5,541 nucleotides of DNA from Planctomycetota bacterium (GCA_029259675.1 JAJDES010000561.1:1-5541); one strand, 5' to 3'; positions 1-5,492 are shown, numbered from the stretch's first letter. The notes: generated by a model not told the origin, from the letters alone. Numbers and translations: made by a program.

Positions 1-173
1 GGCTGCGGTGAGGACAAGCGGCCGGATTCCCCTGGAGCCCTGGGCTGGAGTGGTCGAAGAACCCAATCGTCGTCCTTCGTTCCGGTTCCCGGCACCTCCC
101 GCCGGAGCTATGCTTGCAACTCCAACCGGCGGCCCGCTCCAGGGCTTCCACGACCCCCCAGATTCCAAGTCAG
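1..173 (+). other. Upstream region of hldD, possibly the 3' end of a preceding gene
   Basis: No gene is certain here. The frame beginning at base 1 stays open to a TGA at 175-177, which overlaps the hldD ATG as ATGA. That is the layout of a translationally coupled upstream gene cut by the window edge. The implied peptide is rich in Arg, Pro and Ser and matches no family I recognise. A second frame (base 2) is also open and runs to 268, and a TTG at 114 is in frame with hldD, so open frames here may only reflect high GC. No promoter or clear Shine-Dalgarno sequence is visible. Confidence 0.25.
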
Positions 174-1145
174 ATGATCTTCGTCACAGGTGGAGCCGGT
201 TTCATCGGCAGCAATTTGGTACGCGGCCTCAATCGCGCCGGTCACCGGGACATTCTGGTTGTCGATGATCTCGAAAAGGGAGAAAAGCACTTGGGTCTGA
301 ACGGACTCGAGTTCGCGGACTATATCGACTATCGAGATTTCCTGGAGCGTTTGCCCGGGTACAAAGATGTTGAGGTGATCTTTCACCAGGGTGCTTGCTC
401 GGACACGATGGAAGCCGACGGGCGCTACATGATGCGCGTCAATTATGAGTACAGCAAAGAGCTGCTCGCCTTCTGCGAGCAACGCGCATGCCCCTTCATC
501 TATGCTTCCTCTGCCGCCACCTACGGCAACGGTGACAACGGCTTTCGCGAAGAGCGCGCCTGCGAGGACCCGCTAAACGTTTACGCCTTCTCGAAGGTTC
601 TCTTTGACAAGCATGTGCGCCGCGTTTTGCCAGGGGCCAAGTGCCAAATCATCGGGCTGCGCTACTTCAACGTTTACGGTCCGCAGGAGAATCACAAAGG
701 TCGCATGGCTTCGGTGATCTTTCACTTCCACAATCAAATCCGCGGCGGCGGGGCGCTGAAGGTTTTTGAAGGCAGTGAAAACTTCCGTCGCGACTTTGTC
801 TTCGTCGATGATGTGGTTGATGTGAACCTCCACTTTTGGGCCAACCCCGAAGTCAGCGGCATTTTCAATTGCGGTACCGGCCGCGCCGAAAGCTTCATGG
901 AGTTGGCGGAGCACGTGCGCTCCAACTACGAGGGCGCCGAGATCCAAATGATTCCCTTCCCGAGTGCGTTGGAGGGGAAATACCAAGCGTTCACCCAGGC
1001 GGATTTGACCAATCTGAGGGCGGCGGGCTACACGCGCGAATTCACCACCCTTGAGCAAGGTGTGACGGCTTACGTCAGCATCTTGGAGAAATCCGGCGGC
1101 TACTATCGCACTGCAGTTGAGCCCGCTGCGGCACCGAGCCGCTAG
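174..1145 (+). CDS. hldD: ADP-L-glycero-D-manno-heptose 6-epimerase
   Basis: This short-chain dehydrogenase/reductase-type epimerase converts ADP-D-glycero-D-manno-heptose to the L-glycero isomer, the last step of making the nucleotide-activated LPS inner-core heptose in the cytoplasm. The protein is 323 aa against about 310 in E. coli HldD. Visible are the N-terminal Rossmann nucleotide-binding motif GGAGFIGSN (residues 6-14), the YASSAATYG segment with its serines (110-118), the catalytic YxxxK pair Y137/K141, RYFNVYGP (163-170), and K175 in the NHKGRMAS stretch, equivalent to the second catalytic lysine of the family. The blocks FEGSENFRRDF and YQAFTQADLTNLRAAGY are diagnostic of HldD rather than other sugar epimerases. 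I chose ATG 174 because the family begins at the MI(I/F)VTGGAGF strand; the in-frame TTG at 114 would add 20 unrelated residues. No clear Shine-Dalgarno sequence precedes it. hldE follows 28 bases after the stop, so the two are probably co-transcribed. Confidence 0.95.
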   Translation: MIFVTGGAGFIGSNLVRGLNRAGHRDILVVDDLEKGEKHLGLNGLEFADYIDYRDFLERLPGYKDVEVIFHQGACSDTMEADGRYMMRVNYEYSKELLAFCEQRACPFIYASSAATYGNGDNGFREERACEDPLNVYAFSKVLFDKHVRRVLPGAKCQIIGLRYFNVYGPQENHKGRMASVIFHFHNQIRGGGALKVFEGSENFRRDFVFVDDVVDVNLHFWANPEVSGIFNCGTGRAESFMELAEHVRSNYEGAEIQMIPFPSALEGKYQAFTQADLTNLRAAGYTREFTTLEQGVTAYVSILEKSGGYYRTAVEPAAAPSR

Positions 1146-1173
1146 TGACCATTTCCCGCCAGTGACCACTTCT

Positions 1174-2655
1174 ATGGACGACCGCGAACTAAGGCGCATC
1201 CTCGAGAGCCTCTCACGCCCCCGGATCTTAATTGTGGGGGACTTGATCCTCGATCGATACTTGACGGGTGACGTGTCTCGAATCTCACCCGAAGCGCCGA
1301 TCCCGGTGTTGGCCGCGAAACACTCGGAGGAGCGTTTGGGCGGGGCCGGCAACGTGGCGGCGAACCTGCGCGCTGCGGAGGCAGAGGTCGAAATTGTGGG
1401 CGTGCTGGGTGATGACGACGGCGCCCAGAGCTTGCGCCGCATGCTCAAGAGTCAAGGCGTTGAGGTTGATGGTTGTTATCTCGATCCCTCGCGACCGACC
1501 ACGCGCAAGACGCGACTCGTCAGCGGAGTGCAGCAAATGCTCCGCGTTGATTGGGAAGAGAACGAGGCCTTGTCCGGCGATTCCAGCGAGCGCCTCTTCG
1601 ACGGCATCGAAGCGCGCGTGGCCAAGGCCGACGCCGTGGTGCTTTCCGATTACGGCAAGGGAGTTCTCACGGAGCAGTCCATCGCGCGCGTCGTTGCCGC
1701 CGCGCGCAAGAACGGTGTCCCGGTCTTGGTGGATCCCAAAGGTACGGACTACCGCCGCTACAGGGGCGCCACTTTGGTCACTCCGAACCGGCGCGAAGCG
1801 GAAATGGCCCTGGGGCGCGCAATCGCCACGCTTGAGGAGTTGCCCACTGCGGGCGCTGAATTGATTTCGAATGCCGAGCTGGATGCTGCGGTGATCACCC
1901 TCGGCGCCGACGGCATTTATTTCCTGCAGTCCGACGGTTCATCCGGACGCGTGCCGACCATGGCGCGCGCGGTATTCGACGTAACCGGTGCGGGCGACAC
2001 CGTCATCGCCTGGCTTGCTTTGGGTCTCGCGGCCGGCGTGCCCTTGGAGGGAGCCGTGCGCTTGGCCAACCAAGCTGCGGGCATCGTTGTCGCCCGGCGC
2101 GGCGCCGCTTCGGTGACGCGGGCGGAGCTGGCCTCCGGTTTGGTCTTGCCCGACGCTCCCCTGGGGGGCGTGATCGGGAGCGACGAGCTGCCGGCGCTGC
2201 TGGCGGATTGGCGTGCCAAGGGCAAACGCATCGCCTTTACCAACGGGTGCTTTGACATCTTGCATCGCGGGCACGTGGAGTACCTGCGCTTCGCTAAGTC
2301 GAAAGGCGATGTGCTGCTCGTGGGCATGAACTCCGACGAAAGCGTGTCGCGCTTGAAGGGGCCCACGCGTCCGGTCAATCCCTTGGCCGACCGCATGGAA
2401 GTGCTGGCCGCCCTGGACATGGTCGATGCGGTTGTTTCCTTCCCCGAGGACACTCCGGCAGAGATCATCGAAGCGGTGACACCGGACGCTTTGATCAAGG
2501 GCGAAGACTGGGCCGAAAAAGGCGTCGTCGGGCGCGAGTGGGTCGAGCAGCACGGGGGCGAAGTGCACTTGGCGCCGCTTTTGGCGGGTCGTTCCACAAC
2601 GGCCGTCCTCAAGCGGGGTGCCGGCGATGCGAAGCCCCAAAAGGGGCGTGCCTAG
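1174..2655 (+). CDS. hldE: Bifunctional heptose-7-phosphate kinase / heptose-1-phosphate adenylyltransferase
   Basis: HldE phosphorylates D-glycero-D-manno-heptose 7-phosphate at C1 and, after GmhB removes the C7 phosphate, adenylylates heptose 1-phosphate to ADP-heptose, the substrate of HldD next door. The protein is 493 aa (E. coli 477), so both domains are fused and full length. The N-terminal PfkB/ribokinase-type domain (about residues 13-320) shows GDLILDRY (22-29), SRISPEAP, the GGAGNVAAN signature (56-64), VDPKGTDYRRYRGA, and DVTGAGDT (269-276) with the catalytic base D275. The C-terminal cytidylyltransferase-like domain (about 345-476) shows FTNGCFDILHRGHVEYL (355-371) with the HxGH nucleotide-binding motif at 364-367, RPVNPLADRM, and GRSTT (472-476). 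ATG 1174 fits the family N terminus; GTG 1162 and TTG 1117 are in-frame alternatives, the latter overlapping hldD. No Shine-Dalgarno sequence is obvious. gmhA and gmhB are not in the window. Confidence 0.95.
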   Translation: MDDRELRRILESLSRPRILIVGDLILDRYLTGDVSRISPEAPIPVLAAKHSEERLGGAGNVAANLRAAEAEVEIVGVLGDDDGAQSLRRMLKSQGVEVDGCYLDPSRPTTRKTRLVSGVQQMLRVDWEENEALSGDSSERLFDGIEARVAKADAVVLSDYGKGVLTEQSIARVVAAARKNGVPVLVDPKGTDYRRYRGATLVTPNRREAEMALGRAIATLEELPTAGAELISNAELDAAVITLGADGIYFLQSDGSSGRVPTMARAVFDVTGAGDTVIAWLALGLAAGVPLEGAVRLANQAAGIVVARRGAASVTRAELASGLVLPDAPLGGVIGSDELPALLADWRAKGKRIAFTNGCFDILHRGHVEYLRFAKSKGDVLLVGMNSDESVSRLKGPTRPVNPLADRMEVLAALDMVDAVVSFPEDTPAEIIEAVTPDALIKGEDWAEKGVVGREWVEQHGGEVHLAPLLAGRSTTAVLKRGAGDAKPQKGRA

Positions 2656-2684
2656 GCCCTGAGCCGGCTCGAATTCCTGCGCTT

Positions 2685-2703
2685 CGGGCCGCTCGGGCCC
2701 GTT
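2685..2703 (+). terminator. Possible weak terminator after hldE
   Basis: CGGGCC (2685-2690) can pair with GGCCCG (2696-2701) across a five-base loop, and TTT follows at 2702-2704. The position, 30 bases after the hldE stop and between two convergent genes, suits a transcription terminator. The T-run is only three bases, so it may be inefficient. A short perfect palindrome, GAGCCGGCTC (2661-2670), lies just before it. Confidence 0.35.
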
Positions 2704-4107
2704 TCACCGTGTGGACTGAGGATGTTCGATCAAGTGATACTCGCCGCCAAAATCGGCGATCGGGCCGTCGTAAGTTCCAGTCCTCAATCGACTTGTGGGA
2801 AGGGCTGAATTGGGTGGAATTCGTTCCGTCGATTGAATTGCCGATTTAGCGCCGAGTTTCGCGTCATCTGATGTCGCACGCTGGTGCGTCGGCAGCTTCT
2901 GGACCTGCTCCCTGATGTCCTCTATGTCCAGGTGCGTATAGACCTGCGCAGTCATCTGAGGGGTGCTATGCCCCATGGCCTTTTGCGTCGTCTGCAGAGG
3001 CGCTCCGCTTCGGGCCATTCGCGTTGCAAAGGTGTGCCGCAGCGCGTGGATATCAATCTTCTTGCCCGACTCGTCAAACCTTGGAATGCCTGCGGCCTCC
3101 AGCAACCTATAGAGGATTTTTCGCGCGCCCCGGTTTCGGCCTTTCTCGAAGAGTGACTTGCCTGAAGGTGAAAGGAACACCGGATCAAGTGAACGGGGCA
3201 ATCGACCGGTGACGCGGTGATGGGCTTCAGTCAATCCGCGCAGCAAGCTGATGAGGTGCGGCCGTATGGGCAGGCACTTGGTCTTCTTCGACTTGGTTGT
3301 CTGGGCTCGAAGAGTGATCGTTCCAGATTCGAGATCGATATCAGCCCAAGTCACTCGCGTGAGTTCATTGAATCGAGCGCCGGTCTCGATAAAGGTCGTC
3401 CATAGAGGAGTTTGAGGGACCCTCGGAATCACCTTGGCTTTGGATCGACTTTTCTTTCGGGCCCTGGATAACTTGGAATTGACGATCACCCGGGGAGACT
3501 CGAGCCGAGCGTCATCTTCTCGCGAAGCTTCCAGCAGGCTTGCGATCTGATCCTCTGAAAGTGAACGTCTGTTGACGACTTGGTAGGCCTTCCCGGTTGG
3601 AAGCGGCGGGAAGTAAGGAAGCGGATCAGATGTGATCAGGCTGCAGCGAGCGGCCCATTTGAGCATAGAGCGCACGGTGCCGACCGCGAGGTTGACCGTG
3701 CGGTTGGACTTGCCTTCAGCCTTGCGCTTGCGCACGTAGTCAAGCAAGCGGTTTGCATTCAAGTCACGAAGCGAAACGACACCCATGGCGCTCAGGGTGC
3801 TACTGATCAATCGGGTCGAGGTCTCTAGGTGGGCGATGCTGCAGCGGTTTGCAAGGTCATCGAGGTAGTACTCGATGATTTTGTCGAGAGTTAGATCCTG
3901 AGCGACTTCTTGACCGATACCAGCCAGAATCATCTCCCGCTCACGAACCTTTTCGACAAGCAGCCGCTCAGCCGCTTGCTTGTTGGCGCCGACTATTTTC
4001 CGGTGCCGCTTGCCTGAAGCATCGACCCAGTCGATTTGCCATTGGCCCTTGCTTCCCCTCGGCGCTTTTGTGACCCGCCCCAGTCCGTATGACTTCTTGC
4101 GCCTCAC
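2704..4107 (-). CDS. Tyrosine recombinase / phage-type integrase
   Basis: This site-specific recombinase would catalyse integration and excision of a mobile element. The protein is 467 aa and appears intact. A basic N-terminal arm-type DNA-binding segment (about 1-65) is followed by a SAM-like core-binding domain (about 70-160). The catalytic domain carries the full set of residues: R245 in ETGARFNEL, a beta-hairpin lysine (K272 or a neighbour in TKSKKTK), H354 and R357 in HALRHTF, H380 in MGHSTPQM, and the nucleophile Y390 in VYTHLD. Two oddities are a lysine/arginine-rich insertion at about 207-228, before the first catalytic arginine, and a 77-residue tail after Y390, longer than usual. 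The start is GTG at 4107, overlapping the stop of the upstream HTH gene as GTGA, which suggests translational coupling; no strong Shine-Dalgarno sequence precedes it. It converges on hldE, leaving 48 bases between the stops. Family assignment is firm; the target site is not determined. Confidence 0.93.
   Translation of the reverse strand: MRRKKSYGLGRVTKAPRGSKGQWQIDWVDASGKRHRKIVGANKQAAERLLVEKVREREMILAGIGQEVAQDLTLDKIIEYYLDDLANRCSIAHLETSTRLISSTLSAMGVVSLRDLNANRLLDYVRKRKAEGKSNRTVNLAVGTVRSMLKWAARCSLITSDPLPYFPPLPTGKAYQVVNRRSLSEDQIASLLEASREDDARLESPRVIVNSKLSRARKKSRSKAKVIPRVPQTPLWTTFIETGARFNELTRVTWADIDLESGTITLRAQTTKSKKTKCLPIRPHLISLLRGLTEAHHRVTGRLPRSLDPVFLSPSGKSLFEKGRNRGARKILYRLLEAAGIPRFDESGKKIDIHALRHTFATRMARSGAPLQTTQKAMGHSTPQMTAQVYTHLDIEDIREQVQKLPTHQRATSDDAKLGAKSAIQSTERIPPNSALPTSRLRTGTYDGPIADFGGEYHLIEHPQSTR
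2741..2759. repeat. Short inverted repeat within the integrase 3' end
   Basis: TCGCCG (2741-2746) and CGGCGA (2754-2759) are perfect inverted arms around CCAAAAT. It lies within the codons for the unusual C-terminal tail of the integrase, where an attachment site or arm site could sit. It contains CCGCCAAAATCGGC (2744-2757), nearly repeated at 5491-5504. The arms are short, so chance remains possible. Confidence 0.35.
2744..2757 (+). repeat. Left copy of a 14-base near-identical direct repeat
   Basis: CCGCCAAAATCGGC here and CCGCCAAAAACGGC at 5491-5504 match at 13 of 14 positions in the same orientation. The copies flank the whole recombination cassette. They could be integrase-bound arm sites or part of attachment cores, but nothing outside the 14 bases matches and the assignment is inferred. 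Confidence 0.3.
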
Positions 4108-4445
4108 GCGGCACCATCCGCAGGTCGATCAGCTCCGAGGTACTTGAGAACCTCCCGCCAACGGAACAGAATTTTTCCACCCGGAAGGCGAATGGGCGTC
4201 GGTAGCCGTTTGGAATCAATCCATCGGTAGATTGTGCGGCGATTTACGCTCAGACGTTGAGCAACTTCGGCCGGCGAGACCAGCTCGTCTCGCATTGACT
4301 CCAAGTCTCGATGCTGCTCTCCAAGAACGGCCACAACCTCGGTCAGCATCGCGTCCTTGGCCTGATTGATGATCATTTCCATCAGGCCGGAAACATGCTC
4401 TTTGACCTGCTCTTCGATCAGCAGGCTGATTGGATCCGCGTTCAT
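4104..4445 (-). CDS. Winged helix-turn-helix DNA-binding protein, excisionase-like
   Basis: This 113-aa protein ends in a MerR/excisionase-type winged HTH (about residues 55-103): VSPAEVAQRLSVNRRTIYRW is the classic helix-turn-helix, and LPGGKILFRWREVLKYL forms the wing and following helix. Proteins of this family next to an integrase usually act as excisionase/recombination directionality factors or as regulators of the integrase gene. The first 52 residues look helical and amphipathic (ISLLIEEQVKEHVSGLMEMI and onward) and may mediate oligomerisation; minimal excisionases lack this. ATG 4445 is well supported by AGGAGGT at 4457-4451 (reading leftward), six bases upstream after the AGGAGG core. 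The start overlaps the stop of a small upstream ORF as ATGA, and its own stop overlaps the integrase GTG as GTGA, so three frames are linked. The DNA-binding fold is secure; the excisionase role is inferred from context. Confidence 0.85.
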   Translation of the reverse strand: MNADPISLLIEEQVKEHVSGLMEMIINQAKDAMLTEVVAVLGEQHRDLESMRDELVSPAEVAQRLSVNRRTIYRWIDSKRLPTPIRLPGGKILFRWREVLKYLGADRPADGAA

Positions 4446-4600
4446 CGCGAACCTCCTGCTGCCAGAGGCAGAGGACCGACAATTGGGGCGTATTCAGCGA
4501 GCAAAAACTGCCCGCAGAATCCTCTCCGAGTGGGGGAATCGACACGGGGGCCCGTGTATCCTGTGCACCAGGGGGTGCAGTTACGTTTGTAGTGATTCAT
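4442..4600 (-). CDS. Small ORF (52 aa) heading the excisionase-integrase operon, function unknown
   Basis: I recognise no family. The frame starts at ATG 4600-4598, preceded by TGGAGG with seven bases between GGAGG and the ATG, and ends in TGA at 4444-4442 overlapping the next gene's ATG as ATGA. The 52-aa product begins MNHYKRNCTPWCTGYTGPRV. It has three cysteines (C8, C12, C29), a basic N-terminal half, and a hydrophobic Ala/Gly/Pro-rich C-terminal part (QFLLAEYAPIVGPLPLAAGG). No signal peptide or clear transmembrane segment is visible. The good ribosome binding site and exact stop/start coupling argue for real translation. It could be a small regulatory or DNA-binding protein of the element, or a leader peptide whose translation drives the downstream genes. 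The CxxxC spacing hints at metal binding, but three cysteines are too few to claim it. Confidence 0.6.
   Translation of the reverse strand: MNHYKRNCTPWCTGYTGPRVDSPTRRGFCGQFLLAEYAPIVGPLPLAAGGSR
4451..4457 (-). promoter_or_regulatory. Strong Shine-Dalgarno of the excisionase-like gene
   Basis: Read on the - strand this is AGGAGGT, followed by TCGCG and then the ATG at 4445. It lies within the last codons of the 52-aa ORF. It fixes the start of the HTH gene and contrasts with hldD and hldE, which lack any such motif. Confidence 0.8.
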
Positions 4601-4607
4601 GGCTGTG

Positions 4608-4612
4608 CCTCC
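4608..4612 (-). promoter_or_regulatory. Shine-Dalgarno of the 52-aa small ORF
   Basis: The - strand reads GGAGG here, followed by CACAGCC and the ATG at 4600. Motif and spacing are near ideal. It is the main evidence, with the ATGA overlap, that the small frame is translated. Confidence 0.6.
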
Positions 4613-4620
4613 AGGGGCTG

Positions 4621-4639
4621 AGCGGTCCCAACAACCGCT
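4621..4639. repeat. Inverted repeat in the leader of the small-ORF/xis/int operon
   Basis: AGCGGT (4621-4626) and ACCGCT (4634-4639) can form a six-bp stem with a seven-base loop just upstream of the small ORF's Shine-Dalgarno. It could be an operator or a leader hairpin controlling ribosome access. No T-run follows on the - strand, so it is not a typical terminator. I saw no convincing -10/-35 pair for this operon on the - strand nearby. Confidence 0.35.
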
Positions 4640-4685
4640 TGGCCCCGTCTTACTCCTCTGGCTAGCGCATTTGCAAGCGACTTTC

Positions 4686-4696
4686 TCGGTGTTTTT
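4686..4696 (+). repeat. TCGGTGTTTTT direct repeat, copy 1
   Basis: TCGGTGTTTTT occurs here and at 4854-4864, 168 bases apart in the same orientation, each preceded by a CTTTC-like sequence. On the - strand, the operon's coding direction, both read AAAAACACCGA. They may be protein-binding sites in the operon's upstream region. No GC-rich hairpin precedes the T-run, so they are not obvious terminators. Confidence 0.35.
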
Positions 4697-4853
4697 TTAG
4701 CCCTATGTCATTAATGGACTTGGGGCGACACTGGTCGCGCAAACGTGGGAACGCTTGAGCAGTATTTGTTTCGCGATCATAGAACATATTGAATTTCTAT
4801 GAGTGGAAGTGCCCCGGCTTACGCTTCCAAGCATGACTTCTGCCTTGACGCTT

Positions 4854-4864
4854 TCGGTGTTTTT
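4854..4864 (+). repeat. TCGGTGTTTTT direct repeat, copy 2
   Basis: This is the second exact copy of the 11-base motif at 4686-4696. The immediate flanks differ by a small indel (CTTTCTCGG against CTTTCGG), so similarity continues slightly on the left side. Confidence 0.35.
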
Positions 4865-4893
4865 CTGAACGCCAAAGCGCGCGAAGTGGCGCT

Positions 4894-4944
4894 GCATGAG
4901 CATGCATGCAACAGCCTTCAGCTAGCATGCGATTTAGAGCATGC
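4894..4944. repeat. Cluster of GCATGC palindromes
   Basis: GCATGC occurs at 4900-4905, 4904-4909 (overlapping), 4925-4930 and 4939-4944, with a further GCATG at 4894-4898. Four copies of a six-base palindrome within 45 bases is far above expectation. The cluster could be a set of binding sites, but the spacing is irregular. Confidence 0.5.
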
Positions 4945-4945
4945 A

Positions 4946-4964
4946 CTCCATTTCAAGAATGGAG
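4946..4964. repeat. Seven-bp perfect hairpin beside the GCATGC cluster
   Basis: CTCCATT (4946-4952) pairs exactly with AATGGAG (4958-4964) across the loop TCAAG. It begins one base after the last GCATGC. No T-run follows on either strand, so an operator or recombination-related structure is likelier than a terminator. Confidence 0.4.
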
Positions 4965-5302
4965 CTTGCACAGGGCAATTATTGTGAAGCTGCGCCTATG
5001 AAGCCAAGCTCCTTGTTCTTGCAAGTGTGAAAATTGAAATGGAAGACTAAGTGCAAGTTGTTGTCCAAGATTGAGGACGATTGTCTACGGGTAAGTCATC
5101 CGGTTGATCCGCACAACGCTGCACTATCGACGACGCACCGACGAGTTTCTTGGAATTCAAAAACGGTTGAGGCTGAGCCCGCGGTTCGGATCGGAAGCAT
5201 GGATCACACAGAGAGTGGAAGTTGAGTTGCGCGCTGCTTCGAAGCCGATGTGCTCACCAACTTCCGCCTGACATCCGAGAACAAATCGAATCAGTCGATC
5301 AG

Positions 5303-5316
5303 TGAAATCAATTTCA
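5303..5316. repeat. Operator-like palindrome TGAAATCAATTTCA
   Basis: This is a six-plus-six palindrome around a CA centre. It lies inside a wider eight-base inverted pair, TCAGTCGA (5291-5298) and TCGACTGA (5345-5352). It sits upstream of the possible promoter at 5358-5387, a position suited to a regulator, though no regulator is assigned. Confidence 0.3.
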
Positions 5317-5357
5317 AGCTCCGAATTCTGAGCGCAAACGAAATTCGACTGACAGCT

Positions 5358-5387
5358 TTGAACGTGCGATATCGATCAATTTTTAAT
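5358..5387 (+). promoter_or_regulatory. Possible sigma-70-type promoter, rightward
   Basis: TTGAAC (5358-5363; 4/6 to TTGACA) and TTTAAT (5382-5387; 5/6 to TATAAT) are separated by 18 bases in AT-rich DNA. Transcription would run rightward through the G-tract repeats, toward whatever lies beyond the window. No gene starts downstream within the window, so this rests on motif match alone. Confidence 0.28.
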
Positions 5388-5444
5388 GTTGGCCAAAGCC
5401 GCTATTATCTGATTCCCATTGCCGCAACTTTCTTGCGAGAAAAA

Positions 5445-5476
5445 GGGGGGTTTCGGGGGGTTTGAGGGGGGTTTGA
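5445..5476 (+). repeat. Tandem G6TTT repeat array
   Basis: Three consecutive units are visible: GGGGGGTTTC (5445-5454), GGGGGGTTTGA (5455-5465) and GGGGGGTTTGA (5466-5476). The periodicity is 10-11 bases, close to one helical turn, so all G-runs face the same side of the DNA. The + strand could form a G-quadruplex-like structure, although only three full G-runs exist. No coding role is apparent. Confidence 0.8.
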
Positions 5477-5492
5477 AATCATCAAACCCCCC
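5466..5492. repeat. Perfect 11-bp inverted repeat built from a G6TTTGA unit
   Basis: GGGGGGTTTGA (5466-5476) is the exact reverse complement of TCAAACCCCCC (5482-5492), with the loop AATCA. It is the strongest hairpin in the window. On the - strand the C-runs lead into TTTTT (5444-5440), so alternative pairing with the outermost C-run could act as a leftward terminator; on the + strand no T-run follows. A protein-binding or element-end role is equally possible. Confidence 0.75.

Noticed and set aside
8..268. 86-codon frame running into the start of hldD
   Set aside because: It overlaps the conserved hldD N terminus by about 95 bases in another frame, and the second half of its peptide is just a shifted reading of hldD.
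573..2640. Long open frames antisense to hldD and hldE (for example 573-1448, 1917-2612 and 1939-2640 on the - strand)
   Set aside because: They lie opposite well-identified genes in GC-rich DNA where stop codons are rare, and their translations are rich in Arg, Ser, Ala and Pro with no motif.
2766..2783. tRNA T-arm-like sequence downstream of hldE
   Set aside because: The flanking bases do not form the required stem and no acceptor or anticodon arm can be drawn, so no tRNA gene is annotated.
4703..4903. 66-codon - strand frame
   Set aside because: Only a weak GAAGG lies about 11 bases upstream, the product is unrecognisable, and it is not coupled to the operon below it.
4799..4987. 62-codon + strand frame with ATG start
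   Set aside because: There is no Shine-Dalgarno sequence, no recognisable motif, and it runs over the GCATGC cluster and hairpin, so it looks like an accidental frame.
5034..5225. 63-codon + strand frame with TTG start
   Set aside because: It has a weak start codon, no ribosome binding site and no motif; most likely chance.
5403..5408. TATTAT as a -10 element
   Set aside because: The hexamer 17 or 18 bases upstream matches TTGACA poorly, and 5358-5387 is a better candidate.
5250..5465. 71-codon + strand frame with GTG start
   Set aside because: It has no ribosome binding site, shows the AT-rich composition of its surroundings, and ends inside the G-tract repeat array.
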